Assembly (NCBI RefSeq): GCF_932294415.1
Contig: NC_065535.1
Location: 11,688,282-11,752,281 of the forward strand
From: Quercus robur
Lineage: Eukaryota > Streptophyta > Magnoliopsida > Fagales > Fagaceae
DNA: 64,000 nt
Direction of reading: 5' to 3'
Shown piece by piece: positions 11,069-20,133 of the stretch (positions within the stretch are counted from its first letter, which is position 1; every line of letters starts with the position of its first letter). The translations under genes and the position numbers were made by a program. The notes below the pieces were generated by a model, which had not been told where the DNA came from, did not search any database, and worked only from the letters and a program-made list of their open reading frames with translations.

Positions 11069-12521
11069 ATGTTCAATGAATCCCAGCGTTTTGTATATGG
11101 TTTGATAATTAAATTAAACGAAAAAACCTCTTCAACTGATGCTGAGGGGAAGGGTAGTTATCAAAAAATAAAAAGGAAAGAAGAAGGCGATCTTCTTGTG
11201 TTGTCTGCCGTAGATTTACTCAAACAGGTAAGGGAAATGACTAGTTTCCATTTTATTGAGTTTTCTTTAAATTGCTTAGTTCTACTCTGTGTAGAACCTG
11301 CTGTATAATTGATATGTGCATTCCATAGGCATGTGATAACCTCTGTTGAGGATGGATGGACGTTTTTATCATCTGTAATCAAATAGGAAGCTTTGGGTTC
11401 TAGTTAGCTTAATTGGTAAAGTCTTTGACGATTGAATAAGAGAGTGCTAGTTCAATCACATTTACCTATATAAAAAAACAAAAGTAATCAAATAGGAAGC
11501 TGAAGTTGTTTATCATCAAGTCCTGAGTTGTATGCTCGTGTTAGAAATAGTTTTATTTAATTATTTGGCCATGTTAAAATATTGAAGTCTAGATTTGGGA
11601 TATGGAACAGCACTGTCTGCATATTTGCATCTTAAAGCTTTACAGCTTGAAGTTTGATACTGAGTCACTAGTAGTTGGAAAAAAACCAAACTATTTGCTT
11701 GCTTGGAAGTTGAAACAACCAATCTCTCTTGTATGCTTAATAGTTTTTAAGTTGAGTCGTATTAAAATATGAGTTATTAGGACTAAAAGAGAGAGAAGGA
11801 GAAAAGAAGTGGAGAGAGAGAGATTTGAGGAAAGGTATAGGGTTGCGTTAAGCTCTTTAGGCCCATATTTATATTAGGTTTTTTGCTATGACTAAGAGGA
11901 TATCCTTATGCTAACGTAAAATAACAGGCTAATATAAAAAATATGGAGCAAATCTTAAGACTTTTGCGTTATCCGTGATTGTTGAATTGATATTGTTCTG
12001 AGCTGAAACATACAATGATGTCACTTTGGATCTATAAAGTTGCTCTGTCAAACTTCATTGTCAATGTCTTCCATTGTAATTGTGAGAAACCAGATCGCCT
12101 TATGTAAATAAATTGTCATGGTAGCTTTTTATTTCAAGATATTACTGCTTGAGATGAAGGAATTCCCTTACTAAATTTATTTCAGATAACTTCTGCGTAG
12201 TTATTTATTATTTATAAATCTTGATATAACTGTACCTGAAGTTCTTTTTCCTGGTTGAATAATTTTCAATTTGAAATATTTATAATCCTGGTCCTGACCA
12301 AAAAAAAGAAAAGAACAGCTTAGAAAGGACTTCAATTTAAGATGCTTGGTATTGATTGCAAGAGAATTATGGAAGATGAGCATGCTCTTCGAATTCACAG
12401 ATACAATAAGCCTCTCTAGCTGTATACAAGCCAAAGCTTTTGCCTGAAGAGGATGTTAACCAGCGACTGCTCTGCCTGAGAGTTGAGACTCGAGGATGAT
12501 CCTCTGCTCATTGTTGATGGT
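11069..12521 (+). other. Exon-like segments of an unidentified, probably broken gene
   Basis: Two segments look coding but are not recognised. The first (about 11069-11227) is open and ends EEGDLLVLSAVDLLKQ at a consensus donor CAG|GTAAGG (11228). The second (about 12340-12511) reads IMEDEHALRIHRYNKPL, then, after a stop and a frame change, PKLLPEEDVNQRLLCLRVET and, after another shift, DDPLLIVDG ending at a donor GATG|GTATGT (12512). Codon-like composition followed by donor sites suggests real exon ancestry, while the internal stop and shifts argue for decay. They may belong to one pseudogene or be unrelated. No function is proposed. Confidence 0.3.
11393..11483 (+). mobile_element. Short tRNA-derived SINE with an 18-bp target-site duplication
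   Basis: A 91-bp insert with box A-like TTAGCTTAATTGG and box B-like AGTTCAATCAC, ending in an A-rich tail. It is flanked by a perfect 18-bp direct repeat, GTAATCAAATAGGAAGCT, at 11375-11392 and 11484-11501. The long duplication and A-rich 3' end are the marks of LINE-machinery retroposition. It is related to the fragment at 4061-4136 and more distantly to 46495-46690. Confidence 0.85.
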
Positions 12522-13957
12522 ATGTTTCCTTGTTTTGTCTTCATAAATCTAAAATTTACTCGTCAACAAAAAATTGTCAAGCTTAATGTTGTTCCCATAA
12601 AATCATCATTGGTCACTGATATTGTTCTGTGGTTGTCATCATTTGAGCAAACACAACCCAGTAACTCTGGTATCACAGGGAGCGTTCTATATTCCACACT
12701 TGGAATAATGCACAGAACCTCTGTATATGAAATACAAGTGGATAGAGGTTCTTTTATTTTATGACAAAGTTTTAGTCATTAGAAAACTAGGCGTATGGTG
12801 TCACTCCATTTAAAATCAATTCAAGTAATTATTCTCTTTATATGGTGGAATGAAATTTTAAATAAAGATTGCCATATATTTTTGAGAGTATCAAAATTAT
12901 ATCTTTTCCATAAAATGAATAGTATATATATAAATATCCTAAACGACGTCTCCAGTAATTAATTTTCAATAATATAGCCAAGTCTTTTTTTTTTTTTTTT
13001 TTGAACCAACGGTAATATAGCCAAGCTTTTGATTCCATTGTTTTCCAAGTATCGCACTGCTTTCTGAATGTTCAATCCTAACAGCGATTAGATTTTAAAT
13101 TGTCTTTGTCAAAAATCTGAAAGTGACATTACTTGGTCTTCTTTATAAAAAGAAGTAGGATTCAAATCCTTCTCCCATTCTAACAATTGAATTGCCATAT
13201 ATTATTATTATTTACTAACGGATGTCTCTAAGACATCTATTAATCATTCATTTTTTTATATTTTTTATGAGAAATTTTTTATCAGTACCTCTTAATTGGG
13301 CTCATATAAAATTGGGTTAAAGTTACTTGGTTAAATAATATTACAACTATTTAATTTGGATCCTTTCCTAGTAAAAAATTCTTTTTTTCTTTTTTGTTGA
13401 TAACAAGGGTGTCCAAACTTTTTCGAATATTTAACTATCCCCTTAGGCATGTACAGATCTCTCGTCCCACAGGATTTCATGGATATTATAAAACTTTCGG
13501 AACTACTAGTAATTGCTAATGTAGGAGGTTCAATGTAAAAACTTTTTTTTTTTTTTTTTTTTTTTGGGCTTGAATAGCTTAAGCCTACTATTAGTCGATT
13601 ATGGGTGTAACGGGCGGCTCAACCATTAAGGCTATGTTTGGTTTGGTGGATTTTGGAAAGGATGGAAAAAAATGAGTGGAAAATAGGAAAGAAAATGAAT
13701 ATGAGTGTTTGGTTGGAAGGAACAGAAGGAGAGAAAAATAGTAGGGTTAGCTGTTTTCTCTATGAGTCTACTAAATCTCAATCTCTCCAAAATAGGAAAA
13801 AAATTGGAGTGAAAATAGGGGGCAAATTTTTGGACTAAAATGCCCCCCCCCCCTCCCCCCCCCCCCTTCCAATGTTATGAGGTTTTGCTTCTTTTTTTTA
13901 GTCATTTGTTTCTTATTGACAGTTTTGTTTTGTTTTTTTTATTAGCTATTCGTTCCT
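12522..13957. other. AT-rich intergenic DNA
   Basis: No gene is seen. It holds T-runs at 12986-13002 and 13543-13565 and a poly(C) tract at 13842-13866. The interval from 13630, opening GGCTATGTTTGGTTTGG, resembles the terminus of plant MITE-like elements, but no matching far end was found. The last 79 bases (13879-13957) are one copy of a direct repeat that recurs at 15535-15612. Confidence 0.45.
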
Positions 13958-14706
13958 GAGTCTTCTGGGTTAATATTGTAAAATTTAAAGTTTATTTGCG
14001 TTATACCAACTGTTCAAAGATAATTGGGAATCTGAGGAGAGAGACTGAATTTCGGCAATGGCATTGCCGAAATTCAGCCAAAAATAGGAGAGAGAATGAA
14101 GAAAGAGGAGAGAGAAAATCTTTGAATTTCGGCAATGGCATTGCCGAAATTCCACTGCCCAATTTTCCCACTCTTGTGCGTCCAAGTGTGCCCAAGTGTG
14201 GAGTGCTCTTAAAATAAAAAATAGCAATGACAGCAATGTCATTGCCGAAATAGGGGAATAATTTTTTTTTTAGCAATTATGATAATGGCATTGCCGAAAA
14301 TGGAAAAAAAAAAAGTGGTTTCGAAATCTTTAGAAGAGTAAAAAACAGATTTCATGTCCATAATATTTTTACAATAAATCCCATATAATTAGTTATTATT
14401 AGTTAAAAAAATTGGTGACAACTAATTGTGGCAATGGCATTGCCGAAATAGGAAAAAAAAATTGTGGTAATATCATTGCCGAAATAGTAAAAAAATAAAA
14501 ATGACAAACTACTTGAAACAATTACATTGCCGAAATAGGGAGAAAAAAATTGGAAATACCATTGCCCAAAAAATATTTTCCCCTATTTTGGCAACATTGC
14601 CGTAAATGGAAAAAAAAAAAGAAAAAAAAAGAAAAAGAAAGAAAACGGCAATGGGATTGCCGAAATAGGGGGGAAAATTCCCCCCTATTTCGGCAATCCC
14701 ATTGCC

Positions 14707-14744
<38 letters not shown>

Positions 14745-15500
14745 CACAATTACGGCAACGGTATTGCCGAAATAGAGGGAAAAAATTTTTCCCCCTATTT
14801 CGGCAATCCCATTGCCGTTTTCTTTCTTTTTTTTTTTTTTTTCATTTACGGTAATGTTGCCGAAATAGGGGAAAATATTTTTTGGGCAATGGTATTTTCA
14901 ATTTTTTTTCCCTATTTCGGCAATGTAATTGTTTCAAGTAGTTTGTCATTTTTATTTTTTTCACTATTTCGGCAATGATATTGCCACAATTTTTTTTTCC
15001 TATTTCAGCAATGCCATTGCCACAATTAGTTGTCACCAATTTTTTTAACTAATAATAACTAATTATATGTGATTTATTGTAAAAATATTATGGACATGAA
15101 ATCTGTTTTTTACTCTTCTAGAGATTTCGAAATCACTTTTTTTTTTCCCATTTTCGGCAATGCCATTATCACAATTGTTAAAAAAAAAAAAAAATTATTC
15201 CCCTATTTCGGCAATGACATTGCCGTCATTGCTTTTTTTTTATTTTAAGAGCACTCCACACTCGGGCACATTCGGACGTACAGGACTGGGAAAATTGGGC
15301 AGTGGAATTTCGGCAATGCCATTGCCGAAATTCAAAGATTTTCTCTCTCCTCTTCCTTCATTCTCTCTCCTACTTTTTGGCTGAATTTCGGCAATGCCAT
15401 TGCCGAAATTCAGTCTCTCTCCTCAGATTCCCAATTATCTTTGAACAGTTGGTATAACGCAAATAAACTTTGAATTTTACAATATTAACCCAAAAGACTC
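13958..15500. mobile_element. Foldback (Mutator-like) element, almost entirely inverted repeat, 1543 bp
   Basis: The sequence from 13958 is reverse-complemented in the stretch ending at 15500. The left end GAGTCTTCTGGGTTAATATTG matches the right end CAATATTAACCCAAAAGACTC, and the match continues inward through two arms of about 700 bp to a centre near 14.67-14.80 kb. It is flanked by a perfect 10-bp direct repeat, ATTCGTTCCT, at 13948-13957 and 15501-15510. Target duplications of 9-11 bp with very long terminal inverted repeats point to a non-autonomous Mutator-like element, but the superfamily is inferred from structure only. It encodes no transposase; the open frames inside are artefacts of the repeats. 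The T-runs at 14709-14744 and around 14829-14841 lie in the central region. Confidence 0.85.
14048..15411. repeat. About twenty copies of a small palindrome based on TTTCGGCAATGNCATTGCCG
   Basis: The unit, itself a palindrome of about 22 bp with one ambiguous central base, recurs through both arms of the foldback element. Near-perfect copies start around 14052, 14130, 14432, 14646, 14687, 14798, 15206, 15307 and 15385; degenerate copies lie near 14236, 14284, 14470, 14526, 14592, 14752, 14848, 14914, 14967, 15001 and 15154. Spacing is irregular (about 35-150 bp), with A- or T-rich filler between units. It is unlike a CRISPR array: there are no uniform spacers and the units degenerate freely. 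Confidence 0.8.
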
Positions 15501-15534
15501 ATTCGTTCCTCCTCTTTTTTTTTTTTTTTTTCCT

Positions 15535-15612
15535 GAGGTTTTGCTTTTTCTTTTTTAGCCATTTGTTTCTTATTGACAGTGTTGTTTTGTTTTTTTTATT
15601 AGCTATTCGTTC
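15535..15612 (+). repeat. Second copy of a ~78-bp direct repeat flanking the foldback element
   Basis: This stretch, from GAGGTTTTGC to GCTATTCGTTCT, is nearly identical and in the same orientation to 13879-13957. The foldback element with its 10-bp duplication sits between the two copies, so the host locus was probably already a short tandem duplication when the element arrived. Confidence 0.75.
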
Positions 15613-15969
15613 TTTTTTTTCCCAGTTTTTTTTTTTTTTTAGAAACCAAGTTTGGGTTCTTCATTCTTGTGCTCTTTTTAAAATGAAGTGTCCATTTGTA
15701 TTATTTATACTATCTATAAAAAGATTTCTCTTTTTGAACTGCTCTTTAGACTAAACTTTTATATGATTTAAAAATACTCTTAGACCTTAAATTTAACAGG
15801 GATAAAACTTGAGAACAACCTGGTAAAAATATATCTCAAACTCCACTTAAAATACCTACAGAATAAGACACTCTCCTATTAATCCATAACTTCAAAACAA
15901 ATTTATCCAAAATTTGTTTAAAAAAAAAAAACTTCACCGGTTTCTTTTATTTAATTTTTGGGTTGTGTC

Positions 15970-16636
15970 TAGGGATGGCAATTTTTCCCCGCCCCGCTTA
16001 ACCCGCCCCTCCCCGCTTTGCCCCGCGCGGGTTTTCCCCGCCCCGCAAAAGCGGTGGGGCGGGGATGGGGCAAGATTTTAGCCCCGCATCACGGGGCGGG
16101 GCGGGGATGGGTTTAGGCTTTTTAGACCCACCCCGCCCCGCCTCGCCCGCGTTACTAAAGGTTATAATTATAAAATTTTCATACCCTAAAACCCTACTAT
16201 TTAAACAAACATATTAATATTAGCATATTTTATTCTACTCAATGTGATTCTTTGCCTTTATTTTGTTGTGTTATACTATGAGATTTTTATTTATTTATTT
16301 TTTTAATGATTGTCTTGATAAACACTTGGATATATTATTCAATTTTTTCTAAAAATTGATTTGATTTGATGGGATAAATTTAGTTGTAATTTCAAGTATA
16401 TTTTTATTAATGAAATAGGTTTCATTAAAAAAATTGTACTATTTGTAGGGCAAATTAACAAAAAGTAGAGTTTTACGGGGTGGGGCGGGGCTTCGTGGAG
16501 CCCCAAGGGGCGGGGATGGGGTGAGAAAGTATTCCCCGTCATGCGGGGCGGGGCGGGGATGGGGCAAGATAAAACTATGCGGGGCGGGGACGAAGACCCC
16601 ATCCTTCGGCCCCGCCCCGCCCCATTGCCATCCCTA
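15970..16636. mobile_element. hAT-like non-autonomous element with GC-rich ends (667 bp)
   Basis: The ends are exact inverted repeats of TAGGGATGGCAAT, flanked by a perfect 8-bp duplication GTTGTGTC at 15962-15969 and 16637-16644. An 8-bp duplication and TAGGG-type termini are characteristic of hAT elements. About 170 bp at each end is rich in CCCCGCCCCGC-type repeats and their complements, so the ends can fold on each other; the core (about 16155-16470) is AT-rich. No transposase is present. The 116-codon frame on the minus strand here is an artefact of the GC repeats. Confidence 0.88.
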
Positions 16637-16644
16637 GTTGTGTC

Positions 16645-17859
16645 ATAATCTAAAAATTGAGATGAATGGAAAATTATGACACTAGACAAAAAAAAAAGTA
16701 AAGCCTGTCACTAAAAAAAGAAAGACATTTATTATTGGTTAATATTTTTTTTAGAACACTCTTATTGGCTACTATAATGTCTTATTTATCTGTTTTGCAA
16801 TATAAAAATATTAATTAAGACCCAAAAATTTAATAAATAAAAATTATTTTTAAAATATTATACTCTTTTCGAATCTTCAACATTTTATTAATACATTTTA
16901 CTAAGTTTTTGGTAGTTTAAGAGTAAAAATTTTAATTTTCCAAAAATTTTACTTTTCATTTCTCTCTATATCAAAATTAAAATTAGAATTAATAGTTTTT
17001 GGAACAAATTCATTACTAAAAATTCATTGTTCAATAACTAAGGTCCAAAATTGTCAAGAGAGACAATGACCATTTAAAATATGATATTTATTCTGATACT
17101 GATTGTTTCAATATTTTTAGAATTAAAAGTTTTAAATTAAGTTTTATAAATATATGAAAATAAACTAATTAATATATTAAATTAAGTTTTAAAATATGTT
17201 TCTAATTCATGTATCGCTTATAAAATATTAAGTAATAATACATTTTATATTTACATCTGAACCTAAAATGTGTTAAGTCAACCCTATACTAGGCTCTATT
17301 TTTACAAACCGTAAATTTGAGCGACGTATGAAAAGAATCTATCTGAAACTGAATTTTGGTATTTAATAGAAACAACACCGTTTATAATCTACAAGTTTTT
17401 AAAACCTTTTGTTTTATATTTAAAATACTTTACGCCTATGAAAAATCTTCATAAAAATATGGCCATATTTTTTGCATGAAAGAAATTTAACATGCTAATA
17501 ACATAGTTAATATTGCATAATTTTGGCATGATCATAGTGATATTTGTAATTTAAAAAAAAAAAAAAAAAAAAGAGTTTAAAGTTTTTTTTTTTTTTTTTT
17601 TTAAATCAAAATAATGACTTTTTGTAAAGAAGTGTTTAACGATAGTACCACTATTTAGGATATTGAAAGAAATTAATAATTCTTCATAAAAATGTCTCAT
17701 TTTAAATTACCGATTTATACCATAAAATGTGTTGAGTCGGCCGTAGGTGTGACTCTATTCTAACCTTCATAACAATCCTAGCAATTTCATTGATGTAACC
17801 CTAGTTTTGAGTGAACAACATAGATTTAAATGATATTAATTATAATTTGATAAGACATG
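16645..17859. other. AT-rich intergenic DNA
   Basis: No gene is seen. An A-run (17552-17571) is followed by a T-run (17584-17602), giving a small A/T foldback. Confidence 0.5.
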
Positions 17860-17867
17860 TCTAAGAA

Positions 17868-19224
17868 GTGTGTTTGGCTAAATTTCCATTTTTAGTTCTC
17901 ATCACCCATAACTCATCAAAATGAGTGATGAGTGAGTGAAAATGAAAACAACATTTTGGTGTTTCCGAGTGATGCAAACAGAGTAATGGTAGCAATGTTG
18001 TAATTCCAATCAAGCTATGGGCCCACGGTTAGTGTGTTGTCTAATCCCTGCCAGCCCATCAACAATGGGTCTCCAACATAAATGTGTTGTTGTGGAGTGT
18101 TTGTGCTTTATCATCTCGGTGGCCTAGAAGCTAAAATCGGCTGAAGTTCTTGGTTTCGGTTTCCACAAGGAATCAAAGGGGAAATCAGAAGTGCCTAAGG
18201 GTCACCAAATAGCCCATGGCCTGACCTAGAAGCCCAACAGCCCATTGGGCTAATGGGCGGCCTGACCCATTGTTATTGAGAACCATGGATAGCCCACTAG
18301 CCTAGTGGGTCAAGTCGTGGGCTAGTTTTTATGCCCATGGCAGTTGATGGGCTAGCCCAGTAGCTCAACCCGTTGGCCCAATCCTTTGCCCAACCCAATA
18401 ACTCAGAATTCATAACAAAAATATATAGAAGGTGTATAAAGAATTAATCTTGAGACATTATAGAGGAATTTCTTAAAAAAACTCTCTGTGCCAACCGCTA
18501 AGATACTTAAAGTAATTGTGCTAAATTTAATTTACTAAATATATTTTTTTTCTAGTAGTCTAGCAACTTTGAACTAACCATTTGACATTTTTATTATTTA
18601 AGATTAAAAAAACCATTTAAAGCCTTAATAAAAAAAATTAAATAGGTTTCCATCAACAAAACAAAGAATTAAATAGATTTGACTGTAAAAAAAAAAATTA
18701 TAATTAAGTATTAAATTCTTTGATTTTTTCCTTTAAAAAATTATTCTCTTCTAAAAAATTGATTATTTTCTTATAAAAATAATAAAATAATATACTAACA
18801 CAAGCTCATAAGTAACCCATTTGGCCCAACCCCATTTGTCCAGCCCACTAAAGACAAAATGGGCATTACCCATGGGCATAGTCATGGGCTGGAGTTTTCT
18901 CTTTTGGCCTAGCTTGACCCAACCCGTTAACTAGTTAATAGCCCACTATACCCAGTCCATTATGCCCACGGGCCAAGTAAAAATAGGCCGGGCCGGCCTC
19001 ACCTGGTCCATTGACATATTGTCCAATCTAAGTGAGTTAGTACAAGTGGGTCTCACGTGAAGTGCAAAAATTTGAGTATTTAAAGTGAAAACTCCACCAG
19101 ATTTTAAGCCAAACGGACCTGGCTTTGGGTCACGGGCATTTTCAAGTTACAATTATGCATTATGGGTGATGAGATTAGAGTAGTCACTCTAGTGAGATAT
19201 GAGATACCCACAAACCAAACAAGC
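17868..19224. mobile_element. hAT-like MITE composite (1.36 kb) with a further GCCCATGGGC-rich insert
   Basis: The left end GTGTGTTTGGCTAAA and the right end, read in reverse as GGCTTGTTTGGTTTG, are imperfect inverted repeats; both arms also share TCTCATCACCCATAA. It is flanked by TCTAAGAA (17860-17867) and CCTAAGAA (19225-19232), an 8-bp duplication with one mismatch, which fits hAT. The middle (about 18190-19015) is full of GCCCATGGGC and GGGCCGG-type repeats in inverted order and is probably a second element nested inside. It ends at the edge of the RNase III-like duplication that follows. Confidence 0.6.
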
Positions 19225-19226
19225 CC

Positions 19227-19590
19227 TAAGAATCACATAAAGGTTGGTTACCGATCATCAATATTATCTCAAGCTAAAAATTTATTAAACACACCCATGT
19301 AGTAGTACGAAGGAAAAGAATAAAATTAAATAATTAGCTTGTTACAACTTACAAGAATCACGAGTTTGCAGGAAAATGTATCTGAGATGGTGTCATAACC
19401 AACTAAACCAAGTCTTGAAGAAGTTTAGCTGATTCTAGGATATGAGTTTAAAGATAAATACTCACTGGTGGAAGTTTTTACTTTTTACTCATGCCCATTC
19501 CACAATTCAGGTAAGTATTAAGAAAAGAACAAATCTTACGAACAACTGGGACAGTTGATGACAAGAAAACTATTTTCTTATATATGCAAG
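19227..19590 (+). pseudogene. Truncated tandem copy of the RNase III-like exon 1 and its upstream DNA
   Basis: This segment aligns along its length with about 19950-20350, the upstream region and first exon of the intact gene. The equivalent of the ATG at 20134 is lost. A TAA has replaced a sense codon near the start (in TCATAACC, 19396-19403), and GAG has become TAG in TTTAGCTG. About 30 bases covering the LMGDSVLN catalytic segment are deleted near 19550-19560. Similarity stops near 19590; exons 2 and 3 have no counterpart here. It is a partial, decayed duplicate and cannot make a ribonuclease. Confidence 0.85.
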
Positions 19591-20088
19591 AATAAATGTA
19601 GATTGTTCAAAAATAATGTTGTAAATGATAAACTATACAGGAAATTATTAACCCTAGGAAAAAATCCTAATAAAAAAATAGAAAAAAGAAACTAAAAATA
19701 ATTTTGACGGATAGACATAAATACGAGCATGACAATGGAAAGGATTTAATTGCACATGGATAATATTAATTGCAGTAATTTGATATCATCGGGCACGAAG
19801 ATGACATGCACAATGCAATATTAATTGCAGTAATTTGAGTCTAATTTCTTTTTTGCTGGACTAAAATGCAATGTGATTAAGTTGATTACATAAATATAAT
19901 TATAATTATATTTGTAATATTAATTTTCAAAAGTATGCAAATTTTTACTCATTAAGAATCACCTAAAGATTGATCACCAGTCATCAATACTATCTCACGC
20001 TTTTTAGATTTACTCCAAATGGTTTTAATTGCTAAATAACTATTATTGCCTAATATAACAAACTCAAAAAGCTGTACCAAGCAAAAGA
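19591..20088. other. Upstream region of the RNase III-like gene
   Basis: AT-rich spacer between the pseudo-copy and the intact gene. The 21-nt segment AATATTAATTGCAGTAATTTG occurs twice (about 19763 and 19820). From about 19950 the sequence matches the pseudo-copy's upstream part. An in-frame ATG at 20089 would give a 15-residue extension. Confidence 0.5.
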
Positions 20089-20133
20089 ATGAAATTAACA
20101 ATTAGCTTGTTACAACTGACAAGAATCCCAAGT

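Noticed and set aside
13985-15384. Several open frames of 65-142 codons on both strands
   Set aside because: They are readings of the foldback element's inverted repeats and homopolymer runs; mirror-image frames occur in both arms.
14048-15411. Regularly repeated palindromic units resembling a CRISPR array
   Set aside because: Plant nuclear context, irregular spacing, degenerate units, no unique equal-length spacers and no cas genes.
16339-16689. 116-codon open frame on the minus strand
   Set aside because: It reads through the GC-rich end of the hAT-like element and gives Pro/Arg-rich low-complexity peptide.
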